Under the pieces are notes generated by a model, which saw only the letters and a program-made list of their open reading frames with translations, made no database searches and had not been told where the DNA came from. From Planctomycetota bacterium (GTDB taxonomy: Bacteria; Planctomycetota; Planctomycetia; Pirellulales; Pirellulaceae), in assembly GCA_016872725.1 (NCBI GenBank), contig VGZC01000029.1:1-64000 (forward strand): a stretch of 64,000 bases of DNA, read 5' to 3'. The translations under genes and the position numbers were made by a program. Shown here one piece after another: positions 35,846 to 44,872 of the stretch (positions are counted from its first letter, which is position 1; each line of letters opens with the position of its first letter).

Positions 35846-37015
35846 ATGGTAAGGCCTGGTCCGCTCGTTGCCGCCCTGTCGCTCGCCCTGCTGCCCTGCG
35901 CCGCGCGCGGTCAACCGATGCCGAGCGGCGATCGCGAGGCCGAATGCCGACAGTGGGTCGAACGGTTGGGCAGCCCGTCTTACACCGAACGCGAAACGGC
36001 CGCCAAGCGGATCGCCGACCTCGGTGTCGATGCCGTCCCCATCCTCAGCGAATCGATGAACCACAAGGATCTGGAGATCCGATTGCGAGTGCGCGAACTG
36101 CTCGATCGGGCGACGCGATCCGACCTGGAACGCAGGCTCGCCGCGTTCGTCGCCGACGACGATCCCGATCCCGAGATCCCGTTTCCCGGTTGGAAGCCGT
36201 TTCAGGCGGTGCTCGGACACGACCAACATGCGAGGCAGCTCTTTGTCGAGATGCTCCGGTTGGAATCGGAATTGCTCGGATCGTTCGAGCGTTCGGCCGA
36301 GGAGCGCGCGGCGCTCTTGTCCAATCGGGCTCAGTTCCTTCAGTCGCTGGCGTCGAATGCGGTCCAGGGCCCCGCGTTCGTCCATCCCGCGTCCGTCGGC
36401 GCGCTGCTGCTCGTCGGCGCGGAAACGCCGAACGCGGGCGGGGTCGTGAGCAGCCGGTTGTACATCATGCTGATCAACGGACAGTACAAACCGGTTTTGT
36501 TGAGCGGATCGCGCGGAACACTGCTCAAGAAACTGCTCGAACGCTGGGTCACCGCGCGCGTGGATACGGCCCAGGACGATTTTGGATTGCAGCTCGCGCT
36601 CGCCTACGACCTCGATGCGACGGCGCTCGTCGCCGCGCGCCGCCTGCTCGACGCGCCCGCCGGATCGACCCGAGGCATTCCGCACGCCGCCATCGCCGTC
36701 GGACGGTTCGGAAACCGGGCGGACGACTTCGAGCGGTTGCGCCGGCACGTGGGAAACAAGTCGGTTTGCCATACGTGGAGCAATCCGCAGCTCAAGAAGG
36801 ACGGCGTCATCGAGATCCAGATCCGCGATGTCGTGCTCGTGATCCTCTTGCGACTGACGGAACAGGATCCCAAACCGTACGGATTCGATCTCCTTCAGGC
36901 AAACCCCGCGACGCTGTACCACATCTATACGTTCGGGTTCCTCGACAACGAACCCCGCGAAGCGGCGCACGCGAAATGGGAAGCCTGGTGCCGCGCGTCC
37001 GGAATCCCGGAATAG
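35846..37015 (+). CDS. Secreted HEAT-repeat-like protein of unknown function
   Basis: 389 residues from ATG 35846 (GGGAG upstream; signal peptide LVAALSLALLPCAARGQ). The N-terminus has a short HEAT-like helical pair (WVERLGSPSYTERETAAKRI, AVPILSESMNHKDLEIRLRV), a pattern common in Planctomycetota. The rest is helical with no recognised domain (LASNAVQGPAFVHPASVGAL, LYIMLINGQYKPV). Only 6 nt separate its stop from the S41 protease gene, so the two probably form an operon and may act together outside the inner membrane. I do not recognise a catalytic motif. Confidence 0.75.
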   Translation: MVRPGPLVAALSLALLPCAARGQPMPSGDREAECRQWVERLGSPSYTERETAAKRIADLGVDAVPILSESMNHKDLEIRLRVRELLDRATRSDLERRLAAFVADDDPDPEIPFPGWKPFQAVLGHDQHARQLFVEMLRLESELLGSFERSAEERAALLSNRAQFLQSLASNAVQGPAFVHPASVGALLLVGAETPNAGGVVSSRLYIMLINGQYKPVLLSGSRGTLLKKLLERWVTARVDTAQDDFGLQLALAYDLDATALVAARRLLDAPAGSTRGIPHAAIAVGRFGNRADDFERLRRHVGNKSVCHTWSNPQLKKDGVIEIQIRDVVLVILLRLTEQDPKPYGFDLLQANPATLYHIYTFGFLDNEPREAAHAKWEAWCRASGIPE

Positions 37016-37021
37016 ACGCCG

Positions 37022-38356
37022 ATGTCGCCACGCAACACGACCATTCTCGTGATGACCGCATCCCTCTCGTGCCTTTGCTACGCGAGGGTCGCGCACCATC
37101 GGTACGCGGGATGGGTCGCCGAGGCGATCGGCGTCGTTTCCCGCCATGCGCTCGCCGACGTCGACGAACGGCGGCTCTACGAGGACTCGATGTCCGGGAT
37201 GATGAAGAGCCTCGACCTGTACTCGTCGTACATTCCTCCCGACGCGTTTCAGCCGTTCCAGGAGAGTCTGGATCAGGAATTCGGCGGCGTCGGAGTCGTC
37301 CTCGATGCCAAACCGGACGGCGAACCGCTCATCGTGCAAAGCCCCGTCGCCGGAACGCCCGCGTATCGCGCGGGGATGCTCGCGGGCGATCGGATTCTGG
37401 CAATCGACGGAACGCCGACACCGGATCTCAAACGCCACGAGGCCGCCGGCCTCATGCGGGGAAAGCCCGGAACGTCCGTGCGGCTCCTCGTGCTCCATAC
37501 CGGCGCCGATCGGCCGGTCGAACTGGTGATCGAGCGCGCGATCATCGAAGTCCCCTCGGTGCTCGGCGACACGCGCGGCCCGGACGGTGCCTGGCGTTAC
37601 GTTCTCGAACCATACCCCGATATCGGCTACCTCCGGATCGTGACCTTCGGCGAAAAGACGGTCGAGGAGTTGCGATCGGCGCTCGCGACCCTACCGGAAC
37701 GGCCGCGCGGCTTGATCCTCGACTTGCGGAACAACACGGGCGGACTACTCACCGCCGCCGTCGAGATCTGCGATCTGTTTCTGGATCAAGGCGTGATCGT
37801 GACGACGCGCGGCCGCCGGAGCGAGATCCGCCGCCAGTATGACGCGACACCCGGCGTCTCGGTCGACTCGGATATTCCCGTGATCGTGCTCGCAAACCGG
37901 TATTCGGCGAGCGCGAGTGAGATCGTGGCCGCGTGCCTCCAGGACCATCGCCGCGCCCGGGTCGTCGGTGAACGCACGTGGGGAAAGGGCACCGTGCAAA
38001 ACGTCTATCCCATGGAGGGCGGGCGGAGCGCGGTCAAGTTGACCGTGGCCAGCTATTGGCGGCCGAGCAATGAGAACATCGATCGGCGGGAGGGCGTTGG
38101 AGACGACGCAGCGTGGGGAGTCCGCCCCGACTCGGATTGCCAGGTCGTACTGACGGACGCGCAGTTCACGGCCGTCCACGAGGCCCGAGCGCGCCGGGAT
38201 GTTCTCGGCTCGCCGGCGGCCCCGTCGACCGATCCCGTCGCGACCGCGCGATCCGATGCGTCCGCCGACGCGCCGCCGCCGCTGAGCGAATCCGGACCTC
38301 CGCCTCCGGAAACGGACCTGCAGTTGGAACGGGCCGTCAAGCTATTGGGTCGATGA
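37022..38356 (+). CDS. S41 (CtpA/Tsp-type) carboxyl-terminal processing protease
   Basis: 444 residues. Periplasmic serine protease that trims or degrades proteins from the C-terminus. N-terminal signal/anchor (TILVMTASLSCLCYARV), a helical region (MMKSLDLYSSYIPPDAFQPF), a PDZ domain at about 85-170 (GGVGVVLDAKP, GMLAGDRILAIDG), and the S41 domain with YLRIVTFG and ILDLRNNTGGLL. The catalytic Ser lies in SASASE (295-300) and the general-base Lys is K322 in GERTWGKGTVQ. An Ala/Pro/Asp-rich tail follows after about residue 390. Downstream of the HEAT-like gene, converging with the next HEAT protein gene. Confidence 0.93.
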   Translation: MSPRNTTILVMTASLSCLCYARVAHHRYAGWVAEAIGVVSRHALADVDERRLYEDSMSGMMKSLDLYSSYIPPDAFQPFQESLDQEFGGVGVVLDAKPDGEPLIVQSPVAGTPAYRAGMLAGDRILAIDGTPTPDLKRHEAAGLMRGKPGTSVRLLVLHTGADRPVELVIERAIIEVPSVLGDTRGPDGAWRYVLEPYPDIGYLRIVTFGEKTVEELRSALATLPERPRGLILDLRNNTGGLLTAAVEICDLFLDQGVIVTTRGRRSEIRRQYDATPGVSVDSDIPVIVLANRYSASASEIVAACLQDHRRARVVGERTWGKGTVQNVYPMEGGRSAVKLTVASYWRPSNENIDRREGVGDDAAWGVRPDSDCQVVLTDAQFTAVHEARARRDVLGSPAAPSTDPVATARSDASADAPPPLSESGPPPPETDLQLERAVKLLGR

Positions 38357-38435
38357 CATCCGGTGTCGTCACCGGGTCCCGCGAACCGCCGAACGACCGA
38401 GGACGATCGTTCCACGTCCGCTCCCTCCGTTGGAT

Positions 38436-39713
38436 TCAGCGGTCGCGGCGCAGGTCCACGACGACGGGCGCGCGCATCTGCTCGTACCAGTTCCGCCACG
38501 CCTGCTTGTTGAATCCGTGATTGACGCCCGAATGGATGGCGATCAGCGCGTCGCGAACCGTGGCGTTCGACACATCGCGCGTCACGGCCTTGGGTCCGCC
38601 GCTGCCGAACGACAACCCGCCGCCGCCGCTGTTGGGATCGTTGGTGAACGTCGGATTCAGATTCCCGCCTCCGCCGCCGACGGCTTCCTTATGCCGCGTG
38701 ACGAGCGCGTTGATCAGCGGGACTGTGGCCTGTTCGGCCTTCAGCCTTCCCAGACCGGCCGCCGCGAGATTGAGGAGCGTATTCTGTTCGGTTGGCGTCG
38801 TTCCCTCGCTGAACTTCACGACCACGCCGATCAGCAACTGCGCGGCCAACTTGTCGTCGCGCGCGACGAGCTGGTCCAAGGCCTTGTCGCGCACGAGCGG
38901 ATCGGGGTCGGCGAGCGCGCGTTCGGTCAGCGCCGACGATACGGCGGCGCCCGGCATCTTGCCCAGGACGTCGACATACATCTTGCGCAGCTCGGCCGGC
39001 TCCTTCTTGTCGCGGAGCAGTTCGATGAGCGGCGTCGCGGCCGCCGGATCCTCGATGGCGCGAATCGCCGCGATCCCGTCCGCCGCGCGTTCCGCGTTCT
39101 TGACGATCCACTGCCTCCACATGCGGATCTGCTTCGTCCACTGGATCTCCGCGTCCTTGCGTTCGGACTCGGCTTTCTCCAACGCGACTTCCTGGGGGAG
39201 CCGCCACTTGCCTCCGGACTTGACAAACCCCCGTTCGCGATGCCAGACGTCGAGCTTCACCCAGGCGCCGTCGAGCCGGACGTAGCCGAGCTGCCTTCGG
39301 GCCGTCTCGTTTTCGGGATCGAGTTTCACGACCTGTTCGAGGTGAAAAACGCGTTGCGATTCGAGCTTCCGGTTCGCGCATTCGGCGGCGATGGCGAGTT
39401 GGCCCGACACGTCGTCCGCGAATGCGCCGCGATGCTCGTCGTACCAAAGCGCATCCGCGCTTTTCGACACCTTGCCCGACACCTGATTTGCGGCGAGCGT
39501 GACGGTGCCGGACTTGGTGCGGAACACGTAGGTCTTTCGAGGTGATTCATCCGGGTTGAGCAGGTCTCCCTCGATTTTGCCTCCGTTGAACAGTTGATAG
39601 ACGTCGGCGGATGCGAACGAGGGCCGGGTCGCGAGCAGCAAGCCCGCCACGACGAACCGCGTGATTTGGAGAACGGGACCCGAGCCCCACCGCATTCGAC
39701 GGCCGTCCATCAT
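38436..39713 (-). CDS. Secreted HEAT-repeat protein of unknown function
   Basis: 425 residues from ATG 39713 (the adjacent ATG 39710 or 39695 are alternatives). The signal peptide is ITRFVVAGLLLATRPSFASA. The N-terminal segment (VYQLFNGGKIEGDLLN, TYVFRTKSGTVTLAANQV) resembles a small beta domain seen in Planctomycetota secreted proteins. A helical stretch (RRQLGYVRLDGAWVKLDVW) precedes HEAT-like repeats (AATPLIELLRDKKEPAELRK, LADPDPLVRDKALDQLVAR). A Gly/Asn-rich linker (EAVGGGGGNLNP) leads into a final helical domain. A scaffolding role is likely; nothing catalytic is visible. Confidence 0.8.
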   Translation of the reverse strand: MMDGRRMRWGSGPVLQITRFVVAGLLLATRPSFASADVYQLFNGGKIEGDLLNPDESPRKTYVFRTKSGTVTLAANQVSGKVSKSADALWYDEHRGAFADDVSGQLAIAAECANRKLESQRVFHLEQVVKLDPENETARRQLGYVRLDGAWVKLDVWHRERGFVKSGGKWRLPQEVALEKAESERKDAEIQWTKQIRMWRQWIVKNAERAADGIAAIRAIEDPAAATPLIELLRDKKEPAELRKMYVDVLGKMPGAAVSSALTERALADPDPLVRDKALDQLVARDDKLAAQLLIGVVVKFSEGTTPTEQNTLLNLAAAGLGRLKAEQATVPLINALVTRHKEAVGGGGGNLNPTFTNDPNSGGGGLSFGSGGPKAVTRDVSNATVRDALIAIHSGVNHGFNKQAWRNWYEQMRAPVVVDLRRDR

Positions 39714-39903
39714 GGCTTCAGTATACGAGGTCGTCACCGCCGTCCGCAAATCATTTCATCCCAGGGTCCATGGGCCGATCGAGGCCGTTCGAGGAGCGGC
39801 CTTTCCGCTTTTCACGACAGTTTGAGCCGTCAAAATGACGACGGATAGGTAAGGAACGGGCGACGGTAACGGATGCGGGGCCCATGACGGTTGAGGCGGT
39901 CGA

Positions 39904-40248
39904 ATGGACGTGGTCGGCAAACCATACCGGAAACCGGCCGGTTCCCGGGCGGTCGGACGACGGGCTGGTCCCTTGGCGACGTCTTGGGCTCGATTTGCCG
40001 TCGCAACGGTCGTGCTGTTCGCGCTGGGAACCCGGCCGAATTCGGCCCGTGGTCAAACCGCCCCGTATCTCGTGATCCGCGCTCCGCAACCGGTCGTGGA
40101 CCGCGGTCCCTCCGTCGCCGCGCGGCCGAGGGGAATCCCCGTTTACAAGCAGGCGTATGCCTACGGCTGGTTCGGCGCCGAGCCCCGCCGCCAAGTCTCC
40201 ACCCATCACGGATACCGGCAGCAGTACCTTTTGCGCGGGGCCGAGTGA
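39904..40248 (+). CDS. Small secreted protein with AYGWFG motif
   Basis: 114 residues. A basic N-terminus is followed by one hydrophobic segment (FAVATVVLFALGT), probably a signal peptide ending near SARGQ. The mature part is about 60 residues, with YKQAYAYGWFGAEPRRQVS and HHGYRQQY. I have a recollection of this AYGWFG...HHGY signature in other Planctomycetota small envelope proteins, which is why I keep it, but function is unknown. The ribosome binding site before ATG 39904 is weak. Confidence 0.6.
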   Translation: MDVVGKPYRKPAGSRAVGRRAGPLATSWARFAVATVVLFALGTRPNSARGQTAPYLVIRAPQPVVDRGPSVAARPRGIPVYKQAYAYGWFGAEPRRQVSTHHGYRQQYLLRGAE

Positions 40249-40566
40249 CGGGCGCCGGGCCGGGGCCGACTCGGCATGGGCGGCGGGCGTTTGGAATCGC
40301 CGCCGCCCGAAACCGAGCCGACGGTGACGGCGAACGGCCGCGCGCGCCGTCCGCCCGCGGAGGCTCTATCTTGCTTGTGGCGGATAGCGTCCGACGCGTG
40401 CCGAACCACCCGATCGCCGCTGGGAATTCCCTCTCGGACTCGATGCGTCGCCGCGATTGGAAACGGACGCGATCCGCCGCTATACTCGGAGTCCAAATCG
40501 GCCCGCTCGCCGCGCGGTCGTGACGACCGATATGGGGCGATGCACCCAACACCGCGAGGACATCCA
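40249..40566. other. Intergenic region before the activase gene
   Basis: 318 nt, GC-rich. The activase reading frame is open through it, but its translation has no family similarity before MIAPSVNTALG. GAGGA just before ATG 40567 is the ribosome binding site. No promoter stands out. Confidence 0.4.
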
Positions 40567-43500
40567 ATGATCGCCCCTTCCGTGAATACGGCGCTGGGCC
40601 TTTGTATCGGCGCGTCGACCATCAAGGTGGTGACGCTGCGGAGCGAGGGCGAGGCATGGGAGCTGACGCATCGCCAGGTTCAGCCCCACAACTGCGATCT
40701 GCGTTCGCGCCTTTCCACAACGCTCGACGCCTTCGCTCCGAGCGCGTACGACTTCGTCTGCGCGACGGGGCGCCATCATCGGCAACTGGTCAATCTGCCG
40801 GCGGTGACGGAGCCGGAGGCGATCGAGGAAGCTCTGCGGTTGGTTCTGTCGCGCGGCGCGCCGCGCCGCGCGGCCCGAGCGGTGCTCAGCCTGGGAAGCG
40901 AGAACTTCATCGTCTACGAACTCAACGCGTCGGGCGGCATCGCCGGGATCCGCACGGGCAACAAGTGCGGCTCGGGAACGGGCGAGTTCTTCCTTCAGCA
41001 GATCGGCCGGATGAATCTCTCGGTCGACGAGGCGGGTTCGCTCGCGCGCGCGGCCGAACCGTTTTCGGTATGCGGCCGGTGCAGCGTGTTTTGCAAGAGC
41101 GACTGCACGCACGCGCTCAATAAGGGCATTCCGGCGGACCGGGTCGCCGCCGGACTCGGCAATATGATCGCGGACAAGGCGATCGAGATCCTCGGCACCC
41201 TTCCGCGCCGCGACATCATGGTCGTGGGTGGCGTGACGAACAACGAGGCCGTCATGGAACGGCTCCGGGGCCAGATCGATTCGATGTGGATCCCGGAGGA
41301 GGCCGACGTATTCGAGGCGTTCGGCGCGGCGGCCTGCGCGCTGCGGCTCCGCGGCCGTTCGTCCGGCGCGGTGCGGCTGAGCGATCGGCGATCTTCGTTC
41401 GGCGCGCTTCCGCCGCTCGCCGAAGCCGATTCGCTCGTGACGTTCCGCGCGCAGGAATCCGACGTCGCGCGGGACGGAGACGACGCCGTTTTGGGGCTGG
41501 ATGTCGGATCGACGACGACCAAAGCCGTGCTGTTGCGGACTTCGGACCGGCGCATGCTGGCGTCCGTCTATCTCCGCACCAACGGCAACCCAATCCACGC
41601 GTCGCGCGAGTGCTACCGAGCGATCGAGGAGCGGATCGGGGACGCGCGCGTCGCGATCGCGGCGCTCGGCGTCACCGGTTCCGGGCGCCACATCGCGGGC
41701 CTGCATGCCCAGACGCGGGGCGTGATCAACGAGATCATCGCGCACGCGACGGCGGCCGCGCATTTCGATCCCGACGTCGATACGATCTTCGAAATCGGCG
41801 GGCAGGACGCGAAATACACCTATCTGGTGAACGGCGTGCCGTGCGATTACGCGATGAACGAGGCCTGTTCGGCCGGAACGGGCTCGTTCCTGGAGGAGGC
41901 CGCGCGCGAGAGCCTGAGGATCGACTACCGCGAAATCCAGGAGATCGCGATGCGGGCCGCCGCGCCGCCCAATTTCAATGACCAGTGCGCCGCCTTCATC
42001 AGCTCGGACATCAAGAACGCCTCGCATGAAGTGAGCCGCGAGGACATCGTCGCGGGCCTCGTGTATTCGATCTGCATGAACTACGCCAATCGCGTGAAGG
42101 GATCGCGCAAGGTCGGCGGACGGATCTTCATGCAGGGCGGCGTCTGCTACAACCGGGCCGTGCCGCTCGCGATGGCGGGCCTCTTGCGAAAACCGATCAT
42201 CGTTCCCCCCGATCCCGGGCTCATGGGCGCTTTCGGCGTCGCGCTCGAAGCCCTCCAACGGCTCGAACTGGGATTGCTCGAACCGTCCGCGTTCGACCTG
42301 CGGGAATTGGCCGAACGCGACGTGGCGTACGGCAAGACGTTCGCGTGCCGGGGAACGTCCGAACAATGCGATCGGGGCTGCGAAATCAGCGTCATCAAAC
42401 TCGACGGCAAGAACTATCCCTTTGGCGGCGCCTGCAACAAGTACTCGAACGTCGCCCAGGATCGCCGTATCGATCCCCAACCGTTCGATTTCGTCGCGAA
42501 ACGCCAGGCGGCCTTGTACGCGGCCCCGCCGTCCGAGGGTCGGCCCGGCGCGCGGTCGATCGGCATGAGCCGCTCGTTCACGGTCAATCTGCTCTATCCG
42601 CTCTACATCGAGTTCTTCTCATCGCTCGGACTTCGCGTCGTCCTTCCCGACGCGATCGATCCGGAAGGCCTCGGTCGCGTCAACGCGGCCTTCTGCTATC
42701 CGGCGGTCCTCGCGCACGGCATGTTCGCCGACATCGCCAAACAGAAGGCCGACTTCCTGTTCCTTCCGCACGTGCATGAATTGCACGTTTCCAACGGCCA
42801 CGTCCAACCGCCGGGCCACCAATGCACGTGCATCACGGGGCTCGCCGAAGCCTATTACCTGAAGAGCGCGTTTCCGGAGGAGAAGTCGAGGATCGTGTCG
42901 CCGCACTTCAACTTCGCGGCCGGGTGGGACGCGGCGAAACCGGATTTCGTGCGGCTCGCCGTCGATCTGGGGTTCACCGCGGCCGAGGGCGACGAGGCGT
43001 TTCGCTCGGCGATGCGGAAGCAGAACGCGTTTTTCGAATACCGGCGCGAGCTCGGCCGCGCCGCGCTCGAGGAACTCGCCGCCGATCCAAAACAGATCGG
43101 CATCGTCCTGTTCGGCAGGCCGTACAACGCGTTCGCCGAGGAAGCGAACATGGGCATTCCCCGGAAATTCGCGTCGCGCGGCGTCCGGATCATTCCGTTC
43201 GACAGTCTTCCGTTGCAAAACCTGCCGACGCCGGACCGCATGACGTGGGCCCTCGGCCAGGATCTGCTCCGCGCGGCCGCGTTCATCAAGGAACATCCGC
43301 AACTCTACGGCGCGTTCATCACCAACTTCAGTTGCGGCCCCGATTCGTTCCTCGTCGGCCAGTTCCGCGAGATGATGCGGACCAAGCCCTCGTTGACGCT
43401 CGAAATCGACAGCCATACGGCCGATGCCGGGATCAATACGCGGATCGAAGCGTTCCTCGACATCATCGAGCGGTATCGGCGGATGGGCATTTCGGACGGC

Positions 43501-44835
43501 CGATCGGAACCGTTCCGCCCGGCGGGGGTCGTGAATCGCGGAGGCAAGACCTTCTATCGCGACAGCGACGGCGAGGAAATGTCGCTCCACGACCGGCGCG
43601 TGAAGGTCGTCTTTCCGTCGATGGGCCGGACGCTCGTCGAAGCGGGCAGCGCCGTGTTCCGCGGACTGGGCATCCGCTCGGCCGTCGTGGCCCATCCGAG
43701 CCCCAAAACGCTTATGGCGGGACGAGCCCATACCTGCTGCAAGGAATGCCTGCCGTTGATCCTTTCCGTCGGATCGCTTGTCGAATACCTCGAGACGATC
43801 CGCGAACCGGACGAGCGGCTTCTCTATTTCATGCCGACGTCGAACGGCAATTGCCGTTTCTCGCAGTACTCGGTCTTCTTCGACCGGTTCATCGCGCAGA
43901 AGCGCTTGTCGAACGTCGCCGTCTATACGCTCACGTCGGAGAACGGATACAGCGGATTGGGGCCCGGCGCGGCGGGAAAACTGCTGAGCGCGATGATCGT
44001 CGCCGACGCGATGGACGACATCCGCAACGCGATCCATGTTCTGGCGGCGGACCGCGAGCCGGCGCTCGAGGAATTCGCGCGCGTGTGGAACGACATCCTC
44101 GGTTGCCTCGAACGGGGAAGCCGAGGACTCGACGCCTGTCTCCGCCGCGCCGCGTCGCGGCTCGCCGCCATCCCACGCCGCGCCGACATCGATTCGGTCA
44201 AACACGTTCTGCTCGCCGGCGAGATCTACGTCCGCAAGGACGAGTTCTCTTCGCAGCGCGTCGTCGAGGCGCTCGCCGAACGCGACATTGTGGTCCAGCG
44301 CGCTCCGATGCTCGAGTGGATTCAATACGTCGATTACTGGGTCCATCACGTCGAACGACGGCGATTGAGACTGTCGGATCGGTTCGAAATGAAGTTGCGC
44401 GACTTCCACATGCGGCGCATGGAGCGGCGCATCAAACAGACCCTCGCGCGAAGCGGTTTTTATCGCTGCGAAGTCGGCGACATCGAGGAGATCCTCGAGG
44501 CGGGCGAGACGTTCATCGATAAGTCGTTCGGCGGCGAGACGATCCTCGTCGTGGGCCGCTTCCTAAAGGACATCTTGACCCATTTCCATGGAATAATCTC
44601 GATCGGGCCGTTCGCCTGCCTGCCGGCGCGGATCATCGAATCGGTGCTGACGCCCGAGGCGAAACGCCTGGGGTGGGCCGATCCCGACGGCCGCACGCGC
44701 GGAACAAACAACCTGCCGTTCCTGTCGATCGAGAGCGACGGAAATCCGTTCCCGCAGACCATCGAGGCCCAGCTCGAAGCGTTCTGCCTCCAGGTTCGGC
44801 GCACGCCCGATCGGGTCGGCGGAACCCGCGTGTGA
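40567..44835 (+). CDS. Giant fused acyl-CoA dehydratase activase-like protein
   Basis: 1,422 residues. Residues about 10-270 and 305-600 are two BadF/BcrA-type ASKHA ATPase domains (GLCIGASTIKVVTL, NKCGSGTGEFFLQQIGRM; then GLDVGSTTTKAVLL, EIGGQDAKYTYLV, SAGTGSFLEEAARE). The first carries C169-x2-C172-x3-C176-x3-C180, probably Fe-S ligands. After about 690 it becomes a DUF2229 plus 2-hydroxyglutaryl-CoA-dehydratase-like part (LFGRPYNAFAEEANMGIPRK, MPTSNGNCRFSQYSVFFDRF). In known systems separate activases inject an electron into a dehydratase using ATP; here both are on one chain. Substrate unknown. The PlsC-like gene starts 37 nt downstream. Confidence 0.88.
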   Translation: MIAPSVNTALGLCIGASTIKVVTLRSEGEAWELTHRQVQPHNCDLRSRLSTTLDAFAPSAYDFVCATGRHHRQLVNLPAVTEPEAIEEALRLVLSRGAPRRAARAVLSLGSENFIVYELNASGGIAGIRTGNKCGSGTGEFFLQQIGRMNLSVDEAGSLARAAEPFSVCGRCSVFCKSDCTHALNKGIPADRVAAGLGNMIADKAIEILGTLPRRDIMVVGGVTNNEAVMERLRGQIDSMWIPEEADVFEAFGAAACALRLRGRSSGAVRLSDRRSSFGALPPLAEADSLVTFRAQESDVARDGDDAVLGLDVGSTTTKAVLLRTSDRRMLASVYLRTNGNPIHASRECYRAIEERIGDARVAIAALGVTGSGRHIAGLHAQTRGVINEIIAHATAAAHFDPDVDTIFEIGGQDAKYTYLVNGVPCDYAMNEACSAGTGSFLEEAARESLRIDYREIQEIAMRAAAPPNFNDQCAAFISSDIKNASHEVSREDIVAGLVYSICMNYANRVKGSRKVGGRIFMQGGVCYNRAVPLAMAGLLRKPIIVPPDPGLMGAFGVALEALQRLELGLLEPSAFDLRELAERDVAYGKTFACRGTSEQCDRGCEISVIKLDGKNYPFGGACNKYSNVAQDRRIDPQPFDFVAKRQAALYAAPPSEGRPGARSIGMSRSFTVNLLYPLYIEFFSSLGLRVVLPDAIDPEGLGRVNAAFCYPAVLAHGMFADIAKQKADFLFLPHVHELHVSNGHVQPPGHQCTCITGLAEAYYLKSAFPEEKSRIVSPHFNFAAGWDAAKPDFVRLAVDLGFTAAEGDEAFRSAMRKQNAFFEYRRELGRAALEELAADPKQIGIVLFGRPYNAFAEEANMGIPRKFASRGVRIIPFDSLPLQNLPTPDRMTWALGQDLLRAAAFIKEHPQLYGAFITNFSCGPDSFLVGQFREMMRTKPSLTLEIDSHTADAGINTRIEAFLDIIERYRRMGISDGRSEPFRPAGVVNRGGKTFYRDSDGEEMSLHDRRVKVVFPSMGRTLVEAGSAVFRGLGIRSAVVAHPSPKTLMAGRAHTCCKECLPLILSVGSLVEYLETIREPDERLLYFMPTSNGNCRFSQYSVFFDRFIAQKRLSNVAVYTLTSENGYSGLGPGAAGKLLSAMIVADAMDDIRNAIHVLAADREPALEEFARVWNDILGCLERGSRGLDACLRRAASRLAAIPRRADIDSVKHVLLAGEIYVRKDEFSSQRVVEALAERDIVVQRAPMLEWIQYVDYWVHHVERRRLRLSDRFEMKLRDFHMRRMERRIKQTLARSGFYRCEVGDIEEILEAGETFIDKSFGGETILVVGRFLKDILTHFHGIISIGPFACLPARIIESVLTPEAKRLGWADPDGRTRGTNNLPFLSIESDGNPFPQTIEAQLEAFCLQVRRTPDRVGGTRV

Positions 44836-44872
44836 AGGCGATGCATCGGGCCCGAACAACCCGGGTGCCACC

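Noticed and set aside
35105-37498. Minus-strand frame of 797 codons
   Set aside because: Nearly all of it is antisense to the HEAT-like and S41 protease genes. Only the last 85 codons, a transposase remnant, were retained.
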